DNA of 64,000 nucleotides from Vitis vinifera. Its lineage: Eukaryota; Streptophyta; Magnoliopsida; Vitales; Vitaceae. The notes beneath the pieces were generated by a model, which worked only from the letters and a program-made list of their open reading frames with translations, had not been told where the DNA came from and did not search any database. The stretch's first letter is position 1. Every line of letters begins with the position of its first letter. Both the position numbers and the translations under genes were made by a program. Shown in pieces: positions 31,913 to 43,474 of this stretch. The stretch covers positions 7,466,001 to 7,530,000 of the forward strand of contig NC_081807.1 in assembly GCF_030704535.1 (NCBI RefSeq), read 5' to 3'.

Positions 31913-33823
31913 ATGAAAGATAGTCCTTGTGAGTCCTTTGAACCTCTTGATCTTCCTCATGTCTCAACCCATGGTGATGAAGAACCTGAGTCATTCGAGT
32001 CAATCACACCTGAGTCACCCAATTTTACCACTGAACCCGTGTCATCCCCTGTTCCAACTAGTGTCACTTGCAATTTTTCACAGTTTCCTAAGGTGTATTC
32101 AAGGGAAAAGGCCATTGCAGAACAAAAGCATGTCCAAGAATCCAACTCAGACCGTGGGAGTGAAATCACGGTAAGATCAGACCCACCTTTACAAACACAA
32201 CTTGGTGAAACTTCCACTGACTCAATAAACAACCTAGACCTAGACCTTCCCATTGCTGTCAGAAAAGGCACCAAAGAATGCACTAACCGACCACTTTATC
32301 CACTATCACACTATGTGTCTCTTAAGCACCTATCACCAGCCCACAAGAATTTTATTGTGAGTCTAAACACCACTATCATCCCTAACATTGTTTCTGAGGC
32401 ATTGACAAAAAAGGAATGGAAGGATGCTATGAGAGAGGAGATGAGTGCATTAGAAAAGAATAAAACATGGGAGATTGTTGAAAGACTGAAAGGGAAAAAC
32501 ATTGTTGATTGCAAGTGGATTTTCACACTGAAATATAAGGTTGATGGATCTCTTGAGAGACATAAAGCAAGATTAGTAGCCAAATGGTACACTCAAACTT
32601 ATGGAGTTGATTATCAAGAGACTTTTGTTCTAGTTGCAAAAATGAATACTGTAAGAATCCTGCTGTCACTGGCTGCCCACTACAATTGGCAACTCCTACA
32701 GTATGATGTTAAGAATGCATTTCTTTATGGTGATTTAGATGAAGAGATTTACATGAACATCCCACTGCGATTTGAGGGAAACACAGGTAACAAGGTGTGC
32801 AAGCTGAAAAAGGCCCTTTATGGGCTAAAACAATCTCTTAAGGCTTGGTTTGGGAGATTTGCAAAAGTCATGAAAGAGTCTGGATACATACAAAGCCAAG
32901 GTGACCACACTCTCTTTATTAAGCACTCGGTTGTAAGGGGAGTAATTGCTCTTCTAATCTATGTTGACGACATCATAGTGACTATAAATGATGAGAGAGA
33001 AAAGCATGAAGTGAAGTAGAGATTAGCAACAAAATTTGAGATAAAGAAACTAGGGAAACTGAAGTGCTTCCTCGGTATTGAGGTGGCATATTCCACACAA
33101 GGGATCTTCATCTCTCAAAAAAAGTATGTGACTGATTTATTGGCAGAAACAGGGAAGATTGGGTGTAAACCAGTCTCTACCCCAATGGATCCAAACCACA
33201 AGTTTGGAGAAGCTAAAGAAGAACCAGTGGTAGATAAAAGAATGTACCAAAGGCTGGTTGGTAGGCTCATATACCTTGCTCACACTCGGCCAGACATCGC
33301 CTACTCGGTGAGCGTGATCAGTCAATTCATGCATGATCCAAGAGAACCTCATCTTCAAGCTGCTTACAGGGTGCTGCGTTACTTGAAAGACAACCTCGAG
33401 AAAGGAATTTTATTAAAGAAGAACAATACTCTTGCTCTAAAAGCATACATCGATGCTGACAATGCAGGTTCCCCAGTGGATCGAAGATCAACTGCAGGGT
33501 ATTGTACTTTTCTTGGAGGTAATCTGGTAACATGGAGAAGTAAAAAGCAGAATATGATAGCAAGGTCGTCTGCAGAATCAGAGTTTAGGGGCATTGCTCA
33601 AGGGTTATGCGAACTACTTTGGCTGAAGATTATTCTAGATGAATTGAGAATCAAGTGGGATGATCCTATAAAGCTCTATTGTGACAACAAGTCAACTATC
33701 AATATTGCTCATGACCCTATACAACACGATAGGACAAATCATATTGAGATTGATAGACATTTCATCAAAGAAAAATTTGAGGAAGGAGTAGTGTGTATGT
33801 CCTATGTTCCATCAGAACATTAA
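31913..33823 (+). pseudogene. Copia reverse transcriptase and RNase H
   Basis: RT: 'KWIFTLKYKVDGSLERHKAR', 'YDVKNAFLYGDLDEEIYM' and the catalytic 'LLIYVDDIIV' near 32957. A TAG at 33017 interrupts before 'RLATKFEIKKLGKLKCF'. The frame resumes at 33083 with the RNase H region 'YIDADNAGSPVDRRSTAGY', 'SSAESEFRGIAQG' and 'YCDNKSTINIAHDP'. A stop at 33821 precedes 'LADILTKGL'. Only two stops in nearly 1.9 kb suggest a moderately young element. Confidence 0.88.
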
Positions 33824-34290
33824 TTAGCCGATATTCTAACAAAAGGACTGAATAATTCAATGTTTCGCGATCTTATATTCAAGTTGGGAATGGAAGACAT
33901 CTATTCCTCAGCTTGAGGGAGAGTGTTGAACTATAAATAGAATAGGAGAATTATTTTCCTATTATGTTAGTTTCCTATTTCTGTAAATAGATAGTTTTAT
34001 TATTTTCCTATTTCTGTAAATAGATAGTGTTATGATTTAGGAATAAGTTAGTTTCCTATTATGTCTCTTGTTTCCTATTTCTTCTCTTATAATCTCCTAT
34101 ATAAACTGTGTATAGTCAATCTAATAGACAAAACTTATTATTTTTCATCCCATATTTCGTGTCACGTTCTTTTCTACTACTGTATATATTTTAAAGGTTG
34201 TATACATTTAGTATATGAATGAGAAATACAATTTTTCTCCACATATATAGCGTTAGTAACTTTTTCCCTTATTTGATGTGGGATATCACA

Positions 34291-35975
34291 CCCATTGTTT
34301 GATTCTCTACCTGTGTGCTATAGTTGAGTGGATGGCGCTCTTTTTGTGTTTATGTAGGCAAGAGGTTTCACAATCAGTTCATCCTTCTTATTATTTATAA
34401 TGATGGGATTATCATTTTGATCTAGCATGTTATTACTTCCCTAAAGCTAATAAGCCTCTCTTCCCCACTTAAAAGAATCTTTTCAGAGAACAAGTATCAA
34501 GGAAAAATTATGTTATGAGGTGAACTTGGTTGTCTGCACTCAGAATAATGGAGGGATAGAAGGCCTTGCTACACTGCTTCCTTGTTGTTTTGGTTTTAGC
34601 CTTTGATTGGTAGAGTGAGTGGGGACTTTGCCTCAAATTGATTAAAGTGTGGATTCTGTGTTTCTTAATTGATAAGACTGTGGATTCTGCATTTCCTCCT
34701 TTTGGAAAAACACAACTAGGTCAATGTAGGCAAGTAAATATCCTGGTCAAAATGAGTTTTCTTAGAATTAAAGTTAGGTTGTCTTTCACCAACAAGGATC
34801 ATACCACTAAAATCAATTCCTGGTTATAGATTTGTATTGCGTCCTATTTGTAATGGAAAAGATGATGTGTTTGATATGACTTTGTTCTAGTTGCAGTTGT
34901 CTCTTCCTGCTGCTGTAATACATTATCCTACCTTTGTCCTCTTTGCTGCATTAGGTAATGCTGCTATGTTTAGTCTTAGGATTGGTTTGTATCATGTACT
35001 ACAAGATGATTTCTTACCTTTGTTTCATTGGTGCATTAGTTAATGTTTATGTATTCAACTATAGAAGGGGAATATATGGCCTGAGATTTAATTTAAGTGG
35101 CACCTCTACTAGGCAATGACTGAGTGGTGTCTCAGCAAGTTCTATGTTGCTCCTATGGTACCTTCATCTCTTTCATCAAGTTCTGTGCTTTTGATTTAAT
35201 ATCTGTTTTGATGCTAGTAGCTCTTTTAGTAAGTCAAGTGAGTGCTCCTTTGTGATAGCGGGTGTTGGTGGGTCATGTCTATGTCATGTTCAAGCCTAGG
35301 TATTCCACTATATTGGTCAACCCAAACCCGACGCGAATAATAGCCGTGTCCAAAACTTAAAACCCAAATACTACCTAACTATTAAACATGTAATACGTCA
35401 TGCAACCTATTTAAAAGAAAATTTAAAATAAGTCAAAATATGGGTTAAACAATTTATAGTTATAATTAGGTTAATCAACTAGATTATTATATGGGTCAAT
35501 TCAGGTCAAATTTGTGTTATGTAGGTTGACCTAAAAATTACCTATTTATTAAATGGGTTATGCAAGTCAACATGAATTTGATTCAAGCCCAATTATACTC
35601 AACCCAAACCCACGAAAAGCGTGTTAGGTTTTGAGTTGTGTTGACGAATTGTCTCAAACTTTGCCATCCCTACTCTATGATTGACCATTTTTTGTTGAGA
35701 ATACACATTATGACATACTCTAGTAAGCTTATATTAGAGCAATGATCCTCACTTGTCCACTTTGATGGTGGGTTTATGGGCTTTATCTCCTACTTTCTTG
35801 GTGGAGAACTTGAACCTACCAAAAACACCCACCAAAAAGAAAATTGAAATTTCCTAAATTAGTGTCTCTACTCCTGGCCCCTGAAGTTATTTCCAACATC
35901 ACTGTAAATTAGAGAAGCATGAACGTACAATTTAAAAAAAAAAAAATGAAAAATATATGAGGTTCATACCTTTAT
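34291..35975. other. Gene-free stretch
   Basis: No gene supported. 35280-35660 has repeated 'caacccaaacccgac' and 'gggttatgcaagtcaac'-like phrases typical of an old unclassified repeat; the rest is T-rich intron-like or intergenic DNA. Confidence 0.5.
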
Positions 35976-35980
35976 CCCAG

Positions 35981-36040
35981 TGGGATCCCAAGAAGTAAAC
36001 TTGGGATCTCTTGTGCCTAAAGCAGGATCTGTGCCACCAG
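35981..36040 (-). pseudogene. tRNA-Pro-like relic
   Basis: Recognisable as the tRNA-Pro unit through 'aacttgggatctcttg' and 'ctaaagcaggatc', but both stems are broken and the 5' end is missing. It is the leftmost unit of the array. Confidence 0.4.
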
Positions 36041-36821
36041 TGAAGATTTGCAATTCTTTGTGCTTATCATGTCTGTTTTTGGACCTGTGTTTGGTTTAAT
36101 ATATTGGTCATTGCAATTCACTTCAGCTGCTGTATGTTAGTCCAGGAAGGATGATCTATTTTGGTGCTGTATAGTGGGTAAATTTACTCTTACATGAATG
36201 TTCCTTTGCACTTATTGCAGTTACCTTTGGCTTTAGTTGATCGAGTAATGATTTTTTTGTGTATTTATGTTTGGTCTGACATGAGGGCATGTCTTGATGA
36301 TCAATTCTGCTTCCTTTTCTTTCTCATTTCATGGATGCAGATCCCTGTCCTAATTATTTTAACGAACTATTCTGTTGCAGGTTTTGGGTTGATTTGGTAC
36401 CCAACTATGTTTATATAAAATAGTTGTAATATTCCGTTTGTGGTCAAAATGTTCAGCTTCAATTAGAAGTCATGGCAGTTGACTTAGTTTACAATGTGTT
36501 GACTTAGCATCCTATTGATCCATAGGCTGTAGACTCTACTTTTTAGGGATGCATTAACTAATCTTGGGTCTGAGTTGAAACCATGTGCTCTTTGATGTAC
36601 TTTGACTGACTGATGCACATATCTTCACGCACCCACCTTGATTAATATGCAGCTTCTCAATCTATTGACGAAGAATCTTGTCAGGAAAGTAAAAAATATT
36701 GCATTAGTGAATATGTTCTGCTGATCTTCTAAATTCAGGATCAGATCATTCTGTTTGAATATTAAGATGAACTAAAATAGAACATCAAAAATTATATAGA
36801 AATGAATTCAGTGATTACTGT

Positions 36822-36893
36822 GGGGCATTCCAAGAATCGAACTAGGGACCTCTTGCACCCAAAGCAAGAATCATACTACTAGACCAAATGCCC
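36822..36893 (-). pseudogene. tRNA-Pro(TGG), probably decayed
   Basis: Full 72 nt with anticodon loop TTTGGGT and a paired CTTGC/GCAAG anticodon stem. One T-stem mismatch and loss of one of the conserved D-loop GG bases argue against full function. Confidence 0.6.
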
Positions 36894-37628
36894 AATTGTT
36901 AGTAATATTATGTTTTATTTTTGGTCAAGTGTTTGGTTGGATTTACCATTTTTTGCAGTAGAAAATTTTTGCTGCTTGTTGACTGAATGTACCTTTAGTC
37001 ATTAATATTTCAGTATAGTTGGCTGTATTCTTGCTTATATATCATGTTATACTTATGATGAAGCTAATGCATGTAGCTTGATTTTAGTATTTGTAGCAAT
37101 CAACTTTATGTGCACTATGTTGACTTAACATGCTGTTGATCCATAGACTCTAGTGTTTAGTGCTCCATCAACTAGACTTGGGTCTGAATTGAACCGTATG
37201 CTCCTATGGTTGCTCACATTCATGCACACACACATATGTTTCATGATACTTCTATGTAATTTGTTCACGTATTTTGATTTCTTTTGGTGGGTGTTTGCTA
37301 AAATAATATGTTTGATTTGGGTGAGAGCATTATTCTTCATTATGCCACCATTATAGCTTGCTGATAGCTCTTTTTTTTCTGTTCTAGTGGTTTTTATTTG
37401 AGTTGAGGCCATTGCTTAATTAGACAACCTTTGTAAATTGTCCGTGAGATCAATTTGTAGGTGGGAATCTCATCATGGAAAAAAAAAAAAGATAGTAGAT
37501 TTTGATGATTTACAAGGTCTTCTGCTGCACTGAGTTGGCCTGGGTTATAATACTGAGTCAAGTTTGTGTCAAAATAAATAAATAATTTATAATAAAACCG
37601 TAAGTTTGTTTAATCCCTGATCTGGGCG

Positions 37629-37699
37629 GGGGCATTCCGTGAATCAAAATTGGGACATCATGCACTCAAGCCGAGAATCCTACCACTAGATCAATTGCC
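37629..37699 (-). pseudogene. tRNA-Pro-derived relic, anticodon lost
   Basis: Same frame of similarity, but the anticodon loop reads CTTGAGT and the anticodon stem no longer pairs. Confidence 0.65.
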
Positions 37700-38664
37700 T
37701 TAGGTGTGTTTCTGTGGTTAGTTGTGTGTGCCATTAACTTGGTTAGGTTAGCTTTTTTTGGTTGCAACTGAAAATGTTTTTTCTTTTATTCTCCTCAATT
37801 GGGAAACTTTTGAATTGCAAGAAGAGGTGGTCTTTGGCTAGGCAGGTACTTAGAGGGTCCAAGAAATATGAGAGTCTTAATCAAATTTGATGCCCAGATG
37901 CTCTTGTGGATCTTTACAGTAATCTTAGAAGAAACAAAATTTCTGGGTCTTGATCTTTAGATCTCCCTGAGCATTCTCTATACCCTGCAAGTGACTGCAG
38001 ATGACTCATCTGAGGTATTGGTCTTGAGATGGATGTGGTTATATATTTTTCCAATAACCACTAGATTGCGAAAAGAAAAAGGTTATTTGTGGTATTAAAA
38101 ACTTCCTAATAAGAATTCATGCAATTTTTCATGTTTCTTCACTTGTTGATCCCTAGAAGTCATGACTGCAGCCTTAAACATGAGACTAGTAGTAATATAA
38201 AATTCAACTCAGTGAAAAAATAAGTGATAAGTACACATTACAAAAAATTAAGTATCCTTAATCACTATGCTCTGCCTTGGGGTGCCAAAAAGTAGCATAT
38301 CATGTTGAGTAGCTCAAAAATTTGTCAGAGCTCAACTAAGGAGCTGATGCTAACTGTCCAAAAGTTCGATGGGGGTAATCCTTTTTTCCAACATCTCATT
38401 CCTATAATTTGTCATTGGCAAACTAAATTTGTATTTGGTGGGTACTGTATATTTCTCTCTGCACACTCTCTAGTTCATAAAAAGTATTTGGCTCAAATGT
38501 TCAAAACAGAATGGAATGTTATTTATGTTTGGTGTGTGCTGTATAACCCTTGGTGAACACTTTCTGGTTCCTACATGCTTCTCTGCTGCCTTTTCCTGAT
38601 CAAACCATTCTGCTCAAATATTTAAAACGGGATGAAATATTGAAATGAATTCCTGATCAAAAGT

Positions 38665-38736
38665 GGGTCATTCCGAGAATCGAACTCGGGACCTCTCGCA
38701 CCCAAAGCGAGAATCATACCACTAGACCAAATGCCC
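38665..38736 (-). tRNA. tRNA-Pro(TGG)
   Basis: Matches the array consensus over 72 nt except for one base giving a G3:A70 acceptor-stem mismatch. D, anticodon and T stems pair, and the loop is TTTGGGT. 'aaaa' beside it on the plus strand gives the TTTT Pol III terminator on the minus strand. Function is possible but weakened. Confidence 0.75.
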
Positions 38737-39463
38737 AAATGTTGAATTTTATCATATTCAACTTGTGATCAATGTGTTTGATTGGATTCAAGGGATTAGT
38801 CATTTTTTATCTCCAGTCACTCCTTTTAGTTTTTAAGTGGACCTTCATTTAAGGAGCAGACTGTTCCTGTTGCCTCACCTGTGTTGAGGTATAAGTGTGC
38901 CTAGCAGGGGTTGAATTTGAAAGCGCTACTTCTTGTATTCTTAATTTCAGAAGCCATTAGTTGCTTGTATAGGGTTTTGTTTTCAAGCTAACTGTTTGGT
39001 TTGGGTTTGTTTTCAAGCTAATTGCTTGGATAGGTGGGTTTTGTTTTCAATCTAATTGCTTAGATAGGGTTTTGTTCTCAAGCTACAAACTATTGCATTG
39101 ATCCTTTTGTGAATCTCTTTGGAGGAACCAAAATTGTCTGATCTTGAACCTGAGGCTGCTATAGTTATTGGATTCTTCTCCTCAGAAATTGATTTTGTTT
39201 CTGTAGCCTCTGCAAGCATGGAAATCTTTTGTACGACAATAGTGTTCAATTTATTTCTTCTCTTTATTAAATGGAACTGTCTTGCTATAAAGTTCCACTG
39301 CAGGCTTCAGATGACTATCAGAGGCAATCAAGTCAGTCTGCAGTGTCAATCTTTTTTGTGTTAAGCTGGAGGAAAGCAGTGTAAGACTTGAAAGCGAATC
39401 TTTGTCTGGTGGCATTCCAAAACTAATTGGAATTCTTGCTGATGCTATTCCCAAATAAATCAG

Positions 39464-39473
39464 GCATTTTCTT
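39464..39473. repeat. LINE target-site duplication, left copy
   Basis: 'gcattttctt', matched exactly at 51856-51865. Confidence 0.8.
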
Positions 39474-40445
39474 TTTTTGATATGTAAAAGACAAAAGTAT
39501 TTTATAAATAAAGAGAAAAGGCACCCAAAGGACAGCCCAAAGCATACCGGGAGTATACAAGGGGTGCCTCAAGGTGAAAGCCAAGAAGAAGAGGGGTTAC
39601 AGAAACTTACCCACCCTCATTTAGAACCCAACTAATCAAAAAAGTCGATCAATGATAAAGGACCTACATCTATGACAACTTATTCCAAGACCAATAATTA
39701 CAAACAAAAGAATTTTTCAATCTTTGAACCAAAAACTTCCCATTTTCAAAAGCAATCTTGTTTCTTTCCTTCCAAATAGTCCAAAAGAGGCATAAAGGGG
39801 TTGTCTTCCACAAATTTTGACGCTTCTTGCCCACAAAGGAACCATTTCAACCAATAAGAGTCTCTTTAACTAACAAAGGAAGAACTCACGACACCCCAAA
39901 GAGAGCAAAAATTAACTCCCACAAAGCCTTAGCCTTGGAGCAATGAATTAGGATGTGATCTATAGACTCTTATTTAACAAGGCAAAGGAAACATCTATTA
40001 GCTAGAGTCTACCCCCTCCTTTTTAATTGATCCAAAGTTAAGACCTTACCCCATGATGCTTCCCAAGTAAAAAAGCCCACTTTGGAGGGCACACATGTCA
40101 AAACACTCAGAAAAACCCTAGAAACTGAGAACTCTCCACCTTTATTATCCTCTGCATCCATCTATATACAGACGTATATCCTATACATGGAGTCTAACTG
40201 ATTCCTAAATTGTATATGGTAACATTAACATATACATGGTAAGCCAATTCTGTCAATCTTTTCGTATATGTACAACCAATCTGATTCCTAAATTGTATAA
40301 GGTAACATTAACATCCCTTCTCAAATTGATGCTGTTAAGTCAACAAGCAACAATTTGCCAACAAGAAATTGATGCCGCTGTCGAGTCAAAGCTTTGGTGA
40401 AGATATCCGTCACTTGGAGATCAGAAGAGATGTGAGGAAGAGATA

Positions 40446-41400
40446 TCACCCGACTTTCCAAGGTGTCTCAAATAGAATGACAATCAACCTCAATGTGCTT
40501 GGTACGTTCATGAAAAAGGGGATTGGTGGCAATCTGAATAGCACTAGTGTTATCAGCATGAAAAGGTGTAGAAGTTGTCTGAGGAAACCCAAGTTCCTCA
40601 AGAAGACCGCGCAGACATACAATTTCAGAACAAGTAGTAGACATGGCACGATACTCGGCCTCAGTAGAGGATTTAGAAACACGATCTTGTTTCTTACATT
40701 TCCAAGAAATTAAGGCATCACCTAAAAACATACACCAACCTGTAGTAGATCGACGTGTATTTGGACATCCAGCCCAATCAACATCACTATAGGCAACAAG
40801 TTGAAGAGAGGAGCCAGTAGGAAAGAACAACTCACGAGTAGGTGAACCTCGAAGATAGCGGATGATGCGTCGAATTGCAGCAAGATGGAGATGCCGAGGA
40901 GAAGGCATAAACTGACTGACCTGATGAACAACATAGGAGATATCAAGTCGAGTAGTGGTCAAGTAGATAAGACTCCTAACCAGGCGCCGATAGAGAGTAG
41001 GATCATCCAAAAGGTCCCCTTCATCTTTCCTATATTTGACATTTACCTCCATAAGAGTATCGATAGAAGAAGCGTCCTCCAAACCAGCCAAAGTGATAAG
41101 ATCTTGAATATACTTATGCTGGTTCACATCCATCTGATGCAGTTGCCATGACTGTGAAGCGGCAATAGCTAAGATGGTTCAAACCGTGGTCATTTTGGCA
41201 ACAGGAGCAAATGTCTCCTCATAATCAACCCCATATTCCTGCTTGTTACCCAGAGCTACGAGGTGAACTTTGTACCGGTCCAAAGAGCCATCAGAACGAA
41301 GTTTTACAAAAAAAACTCATTTACTCCTAATAGGTTTGACTGTAGGAGGACAAGGAACAATATCCCAAGTACGATTCTCCTCAAGTGCTTGAAGTTCTGC
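40446..41400 (-). pseudogene. Copia RT end and RNase H
   Basis: Minus-strand frame 41133-40468 reads 'YIQDLITLAGLEDASS', 'LIYLTTTRLDISYVVHQVS' and RNase H 'YSDVDWAGCPNTRRSTTGW' and 'SSTEAEYRAMS', ending 'HERTKHIEVDCH'. The RT front lies in another frame at 41317-41440 ('WQNAMQAELQALEENRTWDI'). The catalytic YVDD region is missing or scrambled. Integrase is absent. Confidence 0.85.
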
Positions 41401-41439
41401 TTGCATTGCATTTTGCCAACACTCGTGTTCAGAACTTCT

Positions 41440-42170
41440 TGGGACAATCCCGAGCAATATGACCAAAATCTTTACAACTAAAGCACTAGACAACACGCAT
41501 GCCTTGACCCTTATTTCACCCTTGTGCTGCATAAGCCACAGAAACAGGTGCACTAACATTAGCCCGATGTTCCATGGTAGCTTGAGTTACGATACACTGC
41601 TCCTCACGCAGAATTTCACTCAAGCAGGCATCCAGAGATGGTACAGGATGACGATTCATCAGATTAGACTGTGCAATTTCAAAGTCGGGTCGTAGCTTCA
41701 TCAAGAATTGATCTCGCTTGCTAGTTGCATGCACTACTTGGACAACAGAGAGAGCTGCAGTAGGAACATTAGCATAAACAATGTTGGAATAATCAGTCCA
41801 AAGAGTTTGAAAACCAGAAAAATATTCCTCAATTGAGAGACTTCCTTGTGTGAAATTAGCCATCTCATACTCCAATTGAAAACGCCTAGCAGAGTTGTCT
41901 TGATTGTAAACCGTGTGGAGATAATTCCACATAGCAGCAGTAGTTTTATAAAGCCTTAGATTGAGAATAAGGTGAGGTTCGATCCAGGTCATAACTCGAG
42001 CATACTTAATTTCCCACTTAGACAAAGCCTCGGCATCACGAGGTGCAGGATTACTCTCATCAATATGACCCCATAATTCTTTTCCTTGTCAAATAATTTA
42101 AATTGAAACTCCCAAGCACAATAATTTTTGCTAGTAAATTTAATAGGAAATTATTCTAACTTATCTAATG
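41440..42170 (-). pseudogene. Copia gag with zinc knuckle
   Basis: The frame 42025-41516 reads 'YARVMTWIEPHLILNLRLY', 'LEYEMANFTQGSLSIEEYF' and 'LRPDFEIAQSNLMNRHPVP', a Copia gag (UBN2-like). The start region 42170-42030 is in a different frame. Just downstream a C-x2-C-x4-H-x4-C knuckle can be read near 41440-41490 across a frame break. A deletion then fuses gag to the RT front. Confidence 0.8.
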
Positions 42171-42394
42171 ACATGATGCAACCGAGAGACAAAGGAAATA
42201 GCCCACCAAAAAATTGAAACAGAAACACTCTTAGCTCTCTGTTGTCTGTCTGTTTCTCTCTCTGACTTTCTCTCTAAAATTAGCTTGCAGGTTTTGGTGT
42301 GGGTTTATGATGAGAGAGAAATTAGAGTTTCAGAGGTCATCTGTGAATTTCTATGATGGTTGTTGCAGTATCAACTACACCAAATCCGAAGACC

Positions 42395-42603
42395 TCGTCA
42401 CGATGAACCCGATCAACACTATTTTCGATGCCAAACATTTGATTGGTAGAAGGTTCTCCGATGCCTTGATTAAGAGTGAAGAACACTATTGTTACAGTGC
42501 CTGCCTACTTCAATGACTCTCAGCGTCAAGCCACCAAGGATGCGGGAGTTATTACCGGCCTCAACCTGATGCATATCATCAATGAGCCAACAACTGCCGA
42601 GAT
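42395..42603 (+). pseudogene. Captured HSP70 gene fragment
   Basis: Two pieces of a cytosolic-type HSP70 ATPase domain on the plus strand, antisense to the Copia element. The first (42395-42475) reads 'MNPINTIFDAKHLIGRRFSD'. The second (42476-42603) reads '[20 protein letters not shown]' and '...[10 protein letters not shown]'. In HSP70 these blocks are separated by roughly 60 residues, so a deletion joins them, with a change of frame. Too short and broken to be functional. Confidence 0.9.
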
Positions 42604-43474
42604 ACACCCCTCAAACGCAGCTACTAAAGGGATTGAAACCCAGAAAAAAAACACCCACAACAATCACAAAAAAAAAAAACCACAAATGCCCCACAGGAAG
42701 TGTCTAAATCTCCAAGAAACACGAACTCCACTCAGAAGGCGCCGAAACCTTGCTCTGATACCATGTCAAAACACTTAGAAAAACCCCAGAAACTAAGAAC
42801 TCTCCACCTTTATTATCCTTTGCATCCATCTATATACAGACGTATATCCTATACACGGAGTCTAACTGATTCCTAAATTGTATATGGTAACATTAACATA
42901 TACATGGTAAGCCAATTCTGTCAATCTTTTTGTATATGTATAGTTAATTTGATTCCTAAATTGTATATAGTAACATTAACAATGCAAGGGTTCCAAATGA
43001 TGTTCCACGGAAAAGGAGTTGCATTCCTTGTCTCCAAAGCACCATAAAGAGACTTAATAGAAAACTCCACACTTTTAGTCTCTTTCCATAGCATCCTATC
43101 CTCCAAATCCACAAACACCCTCTTTTCTTGAATTATCAAAAGGAATCGCTCCATCAAATCCACCTCCCAATCATTGAGTAGGATTCCATCCCCCTACTTC
43201 ACTCGATAAATCCCATACCTCCGCCACCCAAACCTCTTTAGAGTCCACCAAAGTATATACGAAGATGGGAAAGAATCGCACAAAGCAACATCACCACACC
43301 AATTATCCTTCTAGAATCTCACTTTTCTCCCATTACCCACTGAGAACCCAATTTTATTACTTAATAAAAATCCCTCCCTCGAAATTTCCTTCCACAAACC
43401 CACACCATACCCCTCCTTAATTGCTCGAGTACTCCACCCCCCTTTTTCTACCCCAAACTTCCTACCAATAATGA

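Larger units (their letters stand above)
30286..34164 (+). mobile_element. Inner Copia retrotransposon
   Basis: LTRs are 30286-30508 and 33924-34164, both starting TGTTGA and ending GTGTCA. The primer site 'tggtattagagttg' follows the left LTR, and the purine tract 'gcttgagggagag' precedes the right one. Flanks CTTTC (30281-30285) and CGTTC (34165-34169) agree in 4 of 5 bases, a likely decayed target duplication. Gag is absent, integrase is truncated, and RT/RNase H are readable with a few stops. Confidence 0.85.
28926..34243 (+). mobile_element. Outer Copia element nested in TRIM 2
   Basis: The left LTR is 28926-29183, followed by the primer site 'tggtaccaaagtcg' at 29184. The right LTR starts at 30137 after 'aacttgagggggag' and is split by the inner Copia (30286-34164), ending at 34243. 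Between the LTRs only about 950 bp remain: a gag zinc-knuckle remnant on the plus strand and an RNase H piece on the minus strand. It is highly defective. Target duplications could not be confirmed (ATACA against TATAT). Confidence 0.75.
28585..34290 (-). mobile_element. TRIM-like element 2 (minus strand), split by Copia elements
   Basis: Same family as element 1, in reverse: terminal repeat 28585-28731, middle 28732-28850 with reversed primer site 'tgataccattt', second repeat 28851-28925, continuing after the nested insertion at 34244-34290 ('gatgtgggatatcaca'). Without the insertion it would be about 390 bp. The two elements lie tail to tail. Confidence 0.65.
36780..39463. repeat. Large duplicated block, copy 1 (tRNA-Pro array)
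   Basis: Collinear with 58240-61090, including the tRNA-like units at matching positions (36822/58280, 37629/59080, 38665/60248) and the spacer between them. The two copies show many substitutions and small indels. Copy 1 was later cut from its right-hand continuation (51866-52420) by a LINE. Confidence 0.85.
40096..42981 (-). mobile_element. Copia element with captured HSP70 fragment
   Basis: LTRs of 218 bp each, at 42764-42981 (5', minus strand) and 40096-40313 (3'). The primer site 'tggtatcagagca' (minus) adjoins the 5' LTR and 'gagaaggga' the 3' LTR. The flanks ACACA (40091-40095) and ATGCA (42982-42986) are explained by decay of ACGCA. Inside are gag, a deleted pol and a piece of a host heat-shock gene in the leader. 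It interrupts the minus-strand LINE. Confidence 0.88.

Noticed and set aside
28921-34248. Target duplication for the outer Copia element
   Set aside because: The candidate flanks ATACA and TATAT do not match, and the local TA-rich sequence makes partial matches meaningless.
36194-38556. Short open frames (60-95 codons) between tRNA-Pro units
   Set aside because: Not preserved in the paralogous block at 58240-61090, with T-rich non-coding composition.
40369-41700. Plus-strand open frames up to 114 codons
   Set aside because: Antisense to the Copia RT, RNase H and gag frames, which carry recognisable motifs.
42307-42778. A functional HSP70 gene
   Set aside because: Only two short pieces remain, in different frames with the intervening part deleted, and they lie inside a retrotransposon.
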